A DNA stretch of 48,447 bases, from assembly GCA_018663245.1 (NCBI GenBank), contig JABJEI010000002.1, positions 1 to 48,447 of the forward strand, given 5' to 3'. This stretch comes from a bacterium. Lineage in GTDB: Bacteria > Babelota > Babeliae > Babelales > JABJEI01. Position 1 is the first letter of the stretch. Every line of letters begins with the position of its first letter. The notes beneath the pieces were generated by a model, which saw only the letters and a program-made list of their open reading frames with translations, did no database searches and was not told the origin of the DNA. Shown here in pieces: positions 40,954 to 48,447 of this stretch. The position numbers and the translations under genes were made by a program.

Positions 40954-41913
40954 CTATACAAATATTATGATAGAGCAGCCTAAGCCTACAATTATTGTTC
41001 CAACTATGTGAGGTGTTGACGGTCTTTTTTTAAGAATAAGCATGCTTGCAAGTATAACCATCGGTAGTTTGAGCTTTAAAATGGCCATGAGTACATCTAA
41101 GTGATTAGCGAGAGCGAAAGCTTCGTTGAAGGTGTAAAGTGCCATAAAGTATACAGAACTGATGATGATAAGCTGTTTTGTGTGCTTCTTGAGACAGTCT
41201 GTAAGCGGTATTGTACGGTGCTTGTACAGCTTTATGTAGGCAAAAAGTGTCACTATCATGAAGAATTTGGTTCCCAAAGTAAAATAAAATGGATTCATGA
41301 CCGAAAATGGAAAAACATGTTTGAGTCCAAATAAAACGGTATGAGATATTGGAGTGCTTTTTGTTCCTAGAAATGTGACCAGACCTTCGACAAATTTAAC
41401 AGCAAAGCCTATTCCTATTCCAATCATTAAGCCTCGTGGAATGGCAAGTAGGGATCGTAGATTAATTTCTTCAAGTGAAAAAATTATAGCCCCTACGGCA
41501 ATAATCATTAAGCTAAAAAGGCTCGCCCATGATGGAAAGTGTCCCATTACAGCGAATGAGGCGGTTGTGGCTATTACAAATAACTCAGATAGACCCGCGA
41601 CTTTTGCGGCTCCAAATGTGAAAATTAGGTTATGAAGGATTACGATTAGTATGACTGAACTGACGGCTCCAATGATAAAAAATGGTGCGTTTGTAAAGGT
41701 GTAATCTTCTATAAGATTTCTGATAAAAAATAGGTCATGATTAAGAATCAAAGATCGGAATGTATAAACGCTTAGAGCGCCCAAATAAGCAAATGTTTGG
41801 ATCCAAAACTGCCAGGTAAGCTTTACATTAAACTTTTGTAGTAGAACCATGTATACAGCAAAAAATATTGTTGCTGCTGCACCGTGTGCGCCCGCTGCAT
41901 ACGAGAGAATCAT
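40954..41913 (-). CDS. DMT-superfamily (EamA-like) transporter
   Basis: 319 residues with about ten membrane segments in two halves, the drug/metabolite transporter layout. N-terminal half: AAGAHGAAATIFFAVYMVLL, then SVILIVILHNLIFTFGAAKV. C-terminal half ends LKLKLPMVILASMLILKKRP and IVGTIIVGLGCSIIIF, where the K/R-P motif before the last helix is typical of EamA. Substrate unknown; amino acids, nucleotides or sugars are all possible. GAGG precedes ATG 41913. Confidence 0.78.
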   Translation of the reverse strand: MILSYAAGAHGAAATIFFAVYMVLLQKFNVKLTWQFWIQTFAYLGALSVYTFRSLILNHDLFFIRNLIEDYTFTNAPFFIIGAVSSVILIVILHNLIFTFGAAKVAGLSELFVIATTASFAVMGHFPSWASLFSLMIIAVGAIIFSLEEINLRSLLAIPRGLMIGIGIGFAVKFVEGLVTFLGTKSTPISHTVLFGLKHVFPFSVMNPFYFTLGTKFFMIVTLFAYIKLYKHRTIPLTDCLKKHTKQLIIISSVYFMALYTFNEAFALANHLDVLMAILKLKLPMVILASMLILKKRPSTPHIVGTIIVGLGCSIIIFV

Positions 41914-41999
41914 AATTACGTTCCTCAGAGTTTAGTATAGATCTTGCCAAGAAAAGTCTAAACTTTGCCATGAGCGTAGTACAATTGTTTTATGTAATC

Positions 42000-42641
42000 T
42001 TACAGGTTTTTAATTAGCTTCAAGTCATCGTGCTTGCCAACCAGAACGAGCATGTCACCATCTTGTATAACGTACGAGAGTCCTATTAATGCTATGTCTT
42101 CTTTATCAAGGACACCGATGCACTTTACACGGTATTCTGAGAAAAATCGTAGTTCATTGATAGTTTGCCCAACAAATGAAGTTGGTGCTGGTATATGGCT
42201 GATTATAAGTTCTGGGCTAACTCGAGTATGTTCACTGAAAGGAGAGCTGAGTTTCTCTGCAAGGTAAATACCTAATTCCTGTTCTGGGAAAACTACCTGA
42301 TCAACGCCTACCAAGAATAGAATCTCTTTGTGTATTAAGCTGGTTGAACGAGCAACAACGGTAGGAATCTTAAGCTTTTTTTTAAGAAGTGCGGTTATCA
42401 AAATCGATTGTGCGAAGTTTTCGCCCATTGCAACGACAGCTGTATCCATTTCTTCAACTCCGATGTCACGTAGGGAGCCTTCGTCCGATACGCGTACACA
42501 GACGGCTTGGGTAACTTTGTCTCTAATGGAGGCAACGATGCGCTCGTTGCTATCAATAGCAAGCACCTCAATGCCGCTTTCAGCTAAACTGATGGCAAGT
42601 TGGTAGCCGAATCTACCGATGCCTATAACAGCACATTTCAT
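42000..42641 (-). CDS. ktrA: Potassium uptake regulator KtrA/TrkA (RCK)
   Basis: 213 residues. Cytoplasmic gating ring of the Ktr channel; binds ATP/ADP or NAD. The Rossmann TrkA-N domain has GIGRFG (7-12) and AIDSNE at the end of strand 2; the TrkA-C domain begins near residue 135 and ends GDMLVLVGKHDDL. AAAGGA precedes ATG 42641. It lies 27 bases downstream of ktrB, its membrane partner. Confidence 0.93.
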   Translation of the reverse strand: MKCAVIGIGRFGYQLAISLAESGIEVLAIDSNERIVASIRDKVTQAVCVRVSDEGSLRDIGVEEMDTAVVAMGENFAQSILITALLKKKLKIPTVVARSTSLIHKEILFLVGVDQVVFPEQELGIYLAEKLSSPFSEHTRVSPELIISHIPAPTSFVGQTINELRFFSEYRVKCIGVLDKEDIALIGLSYVIQDGDMLVLVGKHDDLKLIKNL

Positions 42642-42668
42642 GGGCTTTTTCCTTTGCTAAATGAACGA

Positions 42669-43997
42669 TTATCCAATCATAACACGTTCTTCTGGAAACT
42701 GAATGTCGGTTTTGTCGCGTGTTTTTTTGAGAGCCAGAATGAGTGTGAGTGACCCAACACGTCCAATGATCATGCTGAGTACAACAAGCATTTTGCCTAA
42801 AGAGGTCAGATTTGCAGAAATATTACGAGATAATCCTACTGTGGTAAATGCCGAAACACTTTCCAATAAGACGTCTATGAGGCTCAGTCCCTTTTCTGTT
42901 ATCAATAGAAGAAATGTTATTAATAGAACCCACGCAATGCTAAGTCCTACGATGGCAATAGCCTTTGCTATCTGGTCGCGAGGAATGCGTCGTCCGTGGA
43001 CTTCTACCGTAGGCTTGCCGTAAGCCGATGATATAACTGTCATGCTGACTATGGCAAACACTGTTGTCTTGATACCACTTCCGGTTGAGCCTGGTGATGA
43101 GCCGATGAAGGCAGCAAGCATGACTACAATCAAGGTTGCCAGTTCAAGGTTAGGTATGCTTAGCGTGCTAAATCCGGCCGTACGGTACGAAATAGCATTA
43201 AATAGAGCTGTAAAAAATGAATTGCTTGTGCTCATTGAGGCTAAGCCATTTTTTCTTTCTAGAAACCAGATTAATAGTGCGGCCGTTAGGGTTACATAGA
43301 CTGTTACTTGAAGTACTAATCGTGTATGTAAAGAGAGTTTGCGGGGGGTTTTTTTTGGCCAAATAAGATGCCCAAGAAGCTCGCTCCAAACAAAAAATCC
43401 AAGACCTCCGATAGTAATCAGTGATGCTGTGACTAGCATAATTAAGGGGCTTGAAACCAGCGTTCGAGCGCCATCTGCAAAAATTATAAACCCTGCGTTA
43501 CAGAATGATGACACGCTGTGGAACAGTGAATAAAAAATAGCCATGCCTGTAGTGTGGCTGTGCCGTAGTGTGCTGTACAAGATTCCTGCACCAAGCAACT
43601 CTACGATCAAGGTAAATAGTACAATGAATGCGATGAGCCGACGAATGTTTCGCCATCCTTCAAGCTCCAAAATTCTTCCGACCATTAGCTGTGTTGAAAA
43701 TCCAAAATCAACAAAAAATGAGACCATAAAAAGCGACATGGTTACTAAGCCAAGTCCGCCAATCTGGATAAGAACTAACAAGACTCCTTTGCCAAACAAC
43801 GTAAATGTTGTGAGAGGGATGGTCTTGAGACCTGTAACGCATGTTGCCGAAGTTGCTATGAACAAAAGGTCCAAAAATGGCACAGCTGCAGTTCGTGAGA
43901 ACGGAAGCATTAGTAAAATTGTACCGGTGAGAATGGCCCCAATTATGGACAAAATAAGAAGTCGTCCTGGGGAAATGTTGGCGAGCGCTGAGCGCAT
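42669..43997 (-). CDS. ktrB: Potassium uptake protein KtrB/TrkH
   Basis: 442 residues from ATG 43997, preceded by GGAG with a 7-base spacer; the open frame up to 44069 has no ribosome site, and the shorter form matches Ktr subunits (about 445). Four pore loops are visible, each with its Gly filter: TCVTGL, FCNAGF, RTAGFS and TTVGLS. Na+-dependent K+ uptake is the known role of the family. Operon with ktrA. Confidence 0.93.
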   Translation of the reverse strand: MRSALANISPGRLLILSIIGAILTGTILLMLPFSRTAAVPFLDLLFIATSATCVTGLKTIPLTTFTLFGKGVLLVLIQIGGLGLVTMSLFMVSFFVDFGFSTQLMVGRILELEGWRNIRRLIAFIVLFTLIVELLGAGILYSTLRHSHTTGMAIFYSLFHSVSSFCNAGFIIFADGARTLVSSPLIMLVTASLITIGGLGFFVWSELLGHLIWPKKTPRKLSLHTRLVLQVTVYVTLTAALLIWFLERKNGLASMSTSNSFFTALFNAISYRTAGFSTLSIPNLELATLIVVMLAAFIGSSPGSTGSGIKTTVFAIVSMTVISSAYGKPTVEVHGRRIPRDQIAKAIAIVGLSIAWVLLITFLLLITEKGLSLIDVLLESVSAFTTVGLSRNISANLTSLGKMLVVLSMIIGRVGSLTLILALKKTRDKTDIQFPEERVMIG

Positions 43998-44118
43998 AAT
44001 ACGGCTCCAGACTAAAATGAACAAAGGGTCGGTGGCAAAACTAACACCACCGACCACAGCCTGCATCACATTATCTACGCTAGAGCCATAACGTCAAGTT
44101 TTTGGATGCTAAATCTTT

Positions 44119-45441
44119 TTAATCTGTTTTTAGCATATTTTGAATGTAGGGTATGACTGAATCGATACTAATGCGTTCTTGTTGGGCTGTATCGCGATGG
44201 CGAACGGTCACACAATTGTCGGTTGGACTATCAAAATCATAGGTAAAGCAAAGCGGTGTTCCAATTTCGTCTTGTCGACGATAGCGCTTTCCAATCGAGC
44301 CTCCGGCGTCATACACACAAGAGATTCCAGTTTTGCGAACATCTTTGAAGAGGTTTTGCGTGACTTCGCGTTGCTCTTTTGAAAGAGGGAAAAATGCAGC
44401 TTTGATAGGGGCAAGTTGTGGCGCTAGGCGTAGCACAACTCTACTGTCTCCACCAATTTCATCTTCATCGTAGGCATCAAACAAAACCGTTAGGAATAGA
44501 CGATCTGTACCTACTGAACATTCAACAACGTATGGAACAAACGATTCGCCTTTTTCTTGATCGAAGAAGGAGAGATCTTTCCCAGAATGTTTTTGATGTT
44601 GTGTTAGGTCAAAATCAGATCGGTATGCGATACCTTCAAGCTCTTTCCAGCCAAATGGGAAATGGTATTCCACATCCGATGTCTTGGATGAGTAGTGAGA
44701 TAGTTCATCTTTGGCATGTGGTCGTAAGCGAATGCGATCGGTGTTTAAGCCAAGGCGATTATAAAATTCTTTACGACGCTCTAACCATGTGTCAAAGTCT
44801 GCGTCAGATTTATCTGGGGCGCAGAACCATTCCATTTCCATCTGTTCAAATTCACGCATTCTGAACAAAAACTGCTTTGGTGTAATTTCGTTACGGAACG
44901 CCTTACCAACTTGAGCTATTCCGAAAGGAATTTTTACTCTATTGCTAGAGAGAACTTGCTTAAAGTTAGTAAATATAGCTTGAGCTGTTTCTGGGCGCAA
45001 ATAGGCTTTTGATGCACTTTGTGCGCTGGCACCCAGTTGTGTTTCAAACATCATGTGGAACTGTTTTATATCGGTCCACGCTTTGATTCCGCAGGACGGA
45101 CATGGTTTTTCAACATCTATGTTATCGTCGTCAGGTCGGAAGCGCTTGTTGCAATTTGTACAGTCAATTAACGGATCATGGAAGTTTTCTAAGTGTCCGG
45201 ATGCTTGCCAAACTGCTTCTGGTCCCAGAAGGGCGCCTTCGATAAAGAGTATGTCGTCTCCGTATCGGAGCATGTCTTGTCGCCATTCGGCGCGAAGGTT
45301 TTCTTTGAGAATGGTTCCCAAAGGTCCAGTGGCATATACTCCGTTTAATCCGCCATATATTTGGGCAGAAGGATAGACAAATCCTCGTCGTTTACACAGT
45401 GAAACTATTTTTTCTAGCGTTGCCTTGCTTGGTGTACTCAT
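44119..45441 (-). CDS. glyS: Glycyl-tRNA synthetase, homodimeric type
   Basis: 440 residues. The alpha2 GlyRS found in archaea, eukaryotes and some bacteria, not the GlyQ/GlyS tetramer. The N-terminus has RGFVYPSAQIYGGLNGVYATGP-type sequence; a Cys4 insert (Cys94, Cys97, Cys114, Cys117) is probably a zinc site. Class II motif 2 is QVGKAFRNEITPKQFLFRMRE followed by FEQMEMEWF; SVGTDRLFLTVLF is motif-3-like. The anticodon-binding domain follows and ends in GKRYRRQDEIGTPLCFTYDF. AGGAG lies before ATG 45441. Confidence 0.95.
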   Translation of the reverse strand: MSTPSKATLEKIVSLCKRRGFVYPSAQIYGGLNGVYATGPLGTILKENLRAEWRQDMLRYGDDILFIEGALLGPEAVWQASGHLENFHDPLIDCTNCNKRFRPDDDNIDVEKPCPSCGIKAWTDIKQFHMMFETQLGASAQSASKAYLRPETAQAIFTNFKQVLSSNRVKIPFGIAQVGKAFRNEITPKQFLFRMREFEQMEMEWFCAPDKSDADFDTWLERRKEFYNRLGLNTDRIRLRPHAKDELSHYSSKTSDVEYHFPFGWKELEGIAYRSDFDLTQHQKHSGKDLSFFDQEKGESFVPYVVECSVGTDRLFLTVLFDAYDEDEIGGDSRVVLRLAPQLAPIKAAFFPLSKEQREVTQNLFKDVRKTGISCVYDAGGSIGKRYRRQDEIGTPLCFTYDFDSPTDNCVTVRHRDTAQQERISIDSVIPYIQNMLKTD

Positions 45442-45496
45442 GGCTAATAAAGCTCCTGATTTGAGTAAACATCTTATGCAATTATGATACCCGTGA

Positions 45497-45533
45497 AACG
45501 GAGGGCGCGCAAACTGTCCCTCCGTTGTTTTTT
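45497..45533 (+). terminator. Terminator-like hairpin upstream of htrA, origin unclear
   Basis: AACGGAGGG (45497-45505) and CCCTCCGTT (45518-45526) form a perfect 9-bp stem with a 12-base loop, followed by GTTTTTTG on the plus strand. It lies between divergent glyS and htrA, where no plus-strand gene should end. Confidence 0.65.
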
Positions 45534-45623
45534 GTTATGTCTGGTATACCCTGAATGGCAAGACGCTTACTCGGTATTTGAGTAAGTGCGTTAGGTGCGA
45601 TGTCTCAAAAGGGGTGACATTTA

Positions 45624-47294
45624 ATGAAAAAACTAAACATATTGATTGTTATTTTGCTATTTGCTTGTGGTTATTCGGTGATGCGATTTCATAAAGATTT
45701 AGCGAAAATGCGTACTTTGGTTAGCGCGATGCGTAATGACTGCAATACGGTTTTGCATAACAAAGTTCCTACAGAGGCCGTCTCGGTGGCAGGAAGTTTT
45801 GATGCGCCGCCGGCAGACCTTAGGGATGGGTCTGGGCATCAACGATGGCGAGGAGTTTTACGTGCAAATTCTGTAGTTCAAGTGTTTACGCAATCAGTGG
45901 CATTTCATTGGATACAACCGTATAAAACACCGGCTCAGGGTGAGGCGAGCGCTAGTGGATTCTTTATCGATGACCTGGGGCATATCATTACCAACGCTCA
46001 TGCTGTTGACCAGGCCGTTGATGTGGCTATTCAAATGCCAGTGCTTGGTAAGCAGCGCTTCCATGCCAGGGTTCTTGCTGTTAATCCAGAGGTTGATCTG
46101 GCACTTTTGTGTTTGAGAGAAGAAGATGTTGAAACAATAAAGATTGCTTTGGGGCATTTCCCATATCTAGAGTTAGGTGATTCTGATACCGTGTATCGGG
46201 CTGACGAGATAATTACTTTTGGCTATCCGCTTGGGCAACAGGCCCTCAAGAGTACAACTGGTGTGGTTAGTGGTCCTTTCGATTCTGGTGGCAGGCGTTT
46301 AATTCAGATAAGCTCTGCTATTAATCCAGGAAGCTCCGGAGGCCCTTCACTAGATGAGGATGGTAAGGTTATTGGCCTTACTGTGGCCGGTATTTCTTCA
46401 GCGCAAAATGCTGGATATATTATCCCAATCAATGATGTTCGCTTCTTTTTAAAGCGAATTCCAGAATCTCAAGAATGCTACGATGGCGTGCAGTTTCTTA
46501 GACGACCTTTTTTGGGTGTTGTTTATGTTCCATCGGATAAGGCGCTCACTGACTTTCTGGGTAATCCTGATCCGGGTGGCGTTCGAGTGGTGGACCTTTA
46601 CGAGAATTCTTTAATTGCTAAAGCTGGCCTTAAACGAGGCGATATGATCTACCAGATCAATGGTCACGATATTGATCGCTTTGGCGAGATGAGCGTGCCG
46701 TGGTCACCAGAGGATAGAATCTCACTGATAAACTACATTGTCCGCCTAAAGCAGGGTGATCCTGTACATGTGATTGTATATCGCAATGGTAAACGTCAGG
46801 AACTTTCGTTTGAGTATGGGCCGGTTGAGTTGCCACCTTTGCGAGTTTACTATCCTGGCTACGAGGATATAGATTATGAAGTGTTTGGTGGCATGGTATT
46901 TATGCAATTATCTGCAAATCATCTCCCTATTTTGAGCAAGGTTGTTCCAGCACTTGCACGCTTTACTGACATCAAGCACCAGCTTGAAAGTCGTGTTGTT
47001 ATCACGCACATTCAGCCTGGTTCTTGTGCTCAGAAAGCTAGATCTGTTGGGATAGGTTCGCTTGTTGATGAGGTTAATGGAATTAAGGTGCAAAATTTAA
47101 CGGACATTCGTAATGCGATGGGTAAAAGCCTGAAGACTGGCTACGTGACTATCAATACCGATGATCATATTTTGTTGGTATTTAAATTGGAGCACATTCT
47201 TGGCGATGAGCCTCGTATGTCAAAAATTTATAGGTATCCGATAACCCCAACCATGCTTAACTTGATTGAGCGTTACAATGAAGAAGGGGCTTAG
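45624..47294 (+). CDS. HtrA/Deg-family serine protease with two PDZ domains
   Basis: 556 residues. Envelope-located quality-control protease. A membrane anchor or lipoprotein-like N-terminus (MKKLNILIVILLFAC) is followed by a linker and a trypsin-like domain with catalytic His126 (TNAHAV), Asp158 (EVDLALL) and Ser238 (GSSGGP, where most HtrA have GNSGGP). PDZ1 is about 290-390 (FLGVVYVP, AGLKRGDMIYQINGHDI) and a second PDZ-like domain is about 420-520 (FGGMVFMQL, SLVDEVNGIKV). The spacer and FGGMVFM phrase recall plant-type Deg9/10 rather than E. coli DegP. AGGGGTGA precedes ATG 45624. Isolated gene followed by a repeat-rich gap. Confidence 0.9.
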   Translation: MKKLNILIVILLFACGYSVMRFHKDLAKMRTLVSAMRNDCNTVLHNKVPTEAVSVAGSFDAPPADLRDGSGHQRWRGVLRANSVVQVFTQSVAFHWIQPYKTPAQGEASASGFFIDDLGHIITNAHAVDQAVDVAIQMPVLGKQRFHARVLAVNPEVDLALLCLREEDVETIKIALGHFPYLELGDSDTVYRADEIITFGYPLGQQALKSTTGVVSGPFDSGGRRLIQISSAINPGSSGGPSLDEDGKVIGLTVAGISSAQNAGYIIPINDVRFFLKRIPESQECYDGVQFLRRPFLGVVYVPSDKALTDFLGNPDPGGVRVVDLYENSLIAKAGLKRGDMIYQINGHDIDRFGEMSVPWSPEDRISLINYIVRLKQGDPVHVIVYRNGKRQELSFEYGPVELPPLRVYYPGYEDIDYEVFGGMVFMQLSANHLPILSKVVPALARFTDIKHQLESRVVITHIQPGSCAQKARSVGIGSLVDEVNGIKVQNLTDIRNAMGKSLKTGYVTINTDDHILLVFKLEHILGDEPRMSKIYRYPITPTMLNLIERYNEEGA

Positions 47295-47323
47295 GAGTAA
47301 ACTCCTAAAACCTCATATTTTTG

Positions 47324-47355
47324 CATCTATACTTTAATTTTTTAGCGAGGGGTTG
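47324..47355. repeat. 32-base segment repeated inverted at 92-123
   Basis: Starts CATCTATACTTTAAT and ends AGGGGTTG. It matches the reverse complement of 92-123 at 30 of 32 positions by eye. Confidence 0.75.
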
Positions 47356-47411
47356 AAGCCAGACTTCGCTCTTTGAGCTACTAAGGACAGGCAACCCAAT
47401 CAACCCCCATG

Positions 47412-47438
47412 TCCTGCGAAGCCTTTGGCGAAGCAGGA
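47412..47438. repeat. Palindromic repeat TCCTGC-GAA-GCC-TTT-GGC-GAA-GCAGGA
   Basis: Outer stem TCCTGC/GCAGGA, symmetric GAA/GAA internal loop, inner stem GCC/GGC and TTT loop. The core GGCGAAGC links it to the other dispersed palindromes in the window. Confidence 0.75.
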
Positions 47439-47493
47439 TGGGCCCCTACGTGAGTAACTTGAAACCTCGAGCTACGCTCTGCAATTTCTTCAA

Positions 47494-47527
47494 CAGGCCT
47501 GTCCGGCGAAGCTTTACGCGAAGCCTG
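47494..47527. repeat. Palindromic repeat with GGCGAAGC core, second copy
   Basis: Outer arms CAGGC (47494-47498) and GCCTG (47523-47527) enclose GGCGAAGCTTTACGCGAAG. Related in core sequence to 47412-47438. Confidence 0.65.
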
Positions 47528-47538
47528 GAACACGCTCA

Positions 47539-47564
47539 ACGGAGTTATTTTTAGATAACTCCGT
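47539..47564 (+). terminator. Hairpin, possible terminator
   Basis: ACGGAGTTAT and ATAACTCCGT pair perfectly over 10 bp around TTTTAG. It lacks a T-run after the stem. It may end the htrA transcript about 250 bases past the stop or belong to the repeats. Confidence 0.45.
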
Positions 47565-47852
47565 CTGGTATGCACAATGTTTCCTATTTTCCTGCCAAGT
47601 TTTATTCGAGCCCAGAGTCACGTGAATACGGGGATCCAGTCTTTAAATAGCTCCTTTAAGTCAATGTAGATTGATTTTTTTGTTGTTTTAACATTTTTGT
47701 AGATTGACGATATTTACGTATTTTACGGATGTTACTTTTTGGCTTTTACGGACAAGGAGAGAATGGAGTTTGATTGCCCTTGTTGGACCGTCTGTTGTGT
47801 GTTATAAACCAGACAACTAATTGGACCGGCCGCTATGCAAAAGGAGCTCAAC

Positions 47853-48447
47853 ATGAAGGTCCCTCATTCTAGGGTTATGCTACTAAACTTTTTTTTACTG
47901 ACACTTTTTGTGGGTGTCGCGCATGCCGATTATCGGGATGATGAATGGAATCACAACGCCGTTTTTACAACGCAGAAACAGGCGGGAACGATTGTTTCAA
48001 CCTTGGCCGCAGCTGTTGTATTAGGCTTAAAGCTTATGTTTGGCTCTGGGAATGAGGAGGCTTCGCATGAGGTTTTATCTGGGGGCAGTAATGAAGTGTC
48101 TTCCGACCATCAATCCTGTGTGCTTGGTGAGCCAGATCCAGCTCAGGTTGAGCGTGTCCGGCTTAAAAATTTGGCGCATAAAAAGCAACAAAAATTAGAG
48201 CGCGAAAAGCGGGAAGCTCAGGAGCGTATTCTTGCTATAGAGCAGGAAAAGGAAGCTGCAGAGCATAGAAAAAGGGCTTCGGCCCTTGACCGTGTTGCTC
48301 AGCTGTATGCAGAATCAAAATTTTGTGTTGTTGACCCGCTGGATGATCCTAAATTGACTCTGTTTGGCGGATTGTCGTCTGATTCAGAGTGGCAAAATGA
48401 ATGGCGTGAACGGCGTAGCAAGTTTGCTCAATTATGCCAGTCGAATG
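47853..48447 (+). CDS. Exported coiled-coil protein, cut off by window end
   Basis: Starts at ATG 47853 after AAGGAG and stays open to the last base (198 codons seen), so the 3' part is missing. Signal peptide: hydrophobic LLNFFLLTLFVGVAHA, probable cleavage after AHA. An acidic start (DYRDDEWNH) is followed by a hydrophobic segment (AGTIVSTLAAAVVLGLKLMF). Then comes a highly charged Lys/Glu/Arg helix (KKQQKLEREKREAQERILAI) typical of a coiled coil. The plan resembles the other exported proteins in this window. Family not recognised. Confidence 0.75.
   Translation, partial: MKVPHSRVMLLNFFLLTLFVGVAHADYRDDEWNHNAVFTTQKQAGTIVSTLAAAVVLGLKLMFGSGNEEASHEVLSGGSNEVSSDHQSCVLGEPDPAQVERVRLKNLAHKKQQKLEREKREAQERILAIEQEKEAAEHRKRASALDRVAQLYAESKFCVVDPLDDPKLTLFGGLSSDSEWQNEWRERRSKFAQLCQSN

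Larger units (their letters stand above)
47295..47852. other. Repeat-rich intergenic region
   Basis: No gene is supported. It holds the inverted copy of the 92-123 segment (47324-47355), two palindromic repeats built on GCGAAGC, and a hairpin at 47539-47564. From about 47640 to the next ribosome site nothing else is recognised. Confidence 0.6.

Noticed and set aside
43543-44091. Plus-strand 182-codon frame opposite ktrB
   Set aside because: Lies wholly antisense to the well-supported ktrB, with composition that mirrors its codons; no start signals.
44418-44864. Plus-strand 148-codon frame opposite glyS
   Set aside because: Antisense shadow of a clear aminoacyl-tRNA synthetase gene.
47381-47575. 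Minus-strand frame of 64 codons in the repeat-rich gap
   Set aside because: Composed of palindromic repeats; no promoter or ribosome site.

Overview
The window reads as chromosome of a bacterium with a small, parasite-like gene set. Translation and metabolic genes are unmistakably bacterial (rpmH, rnpA, yidD, tsf, pyrH, frr, tig, rplU, pheS), and they are interspersed with many secreted proteins that I do not recognise. The mix of an archaeal/eukaryal-style ATP-dependent DNA ligase, dimeric GlyRS, SpoIID/LytB, HtrA, amino-acid importers (PutP, BrnQ), and unfamiliar lysine-rich or repeat-rich exported proteins suggests an amoeba/protist-associated lineage such as Dependentiae (TM6). That placement is an inference (about 50%); no rRNA is present to settle it.

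Layout. 1-389: hairpin-rich, no gene. 390-2132: DNA ligase. 2185-8532: three minus-strand secreted proteins, including a 1545-residue one with a Tyr-Ser-Asp-Pro repeat. 8615-11254: Rad50/SbcC. 11414-15988: plus-strand run of phosphomannomutase/phosphoglucomutase, tRNA(CAT), zinc-ribbon coiled-coil protein, RNase HI, SpoIID lipoprotein and a YdjM-like membrane protein. 16011-22044: PutP, peroxiredoxin, cupin, BrnQ and three unknown exported proteins. 22388-24751: PEP synthase behind a hairpin-rich leader. 24834-29107: four small or medium basic exported proteins, each with its own promoter, several with near-identical terminators. 29126-31439: galU, pheS and a divergent tRNA-Phe. 31646-35128: three plus-strand proteins of unknown function. 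35102-40321: yidD, rnpA, rpmH, trxB, tig, tRNA-Leu, tRNA-Lys, frr, pyrH, tsf, all on the minus strand. 40538-45441: rplU, a DMT transporter, ktrAB, glyS. 45624-47294: HtrA protease, then a repeat-rich gap and a gene cut off by the window end.

How it fits together. Central functions are present, but classic operons are broken up: tsf without rpsB, pheS without pheT, rplU without rpmA, yidD without yidC, sbcC without sbcD. Amino-acid and potassium uptake plus a redox pair (peroxiredoxin, thioredoxin reductase) fit a nutrient-importing life. The exported proteins share one layout: signal peptide, Gly/Ala-rich hydrophobic segment, basic or helical remainder. Promoters that can be read directly favour a TTGACA-like -35 and a 16-base spacer. 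The best candidates for something undescribed are the basic exported family at 24834-29107 and the trio at 2185-8532.
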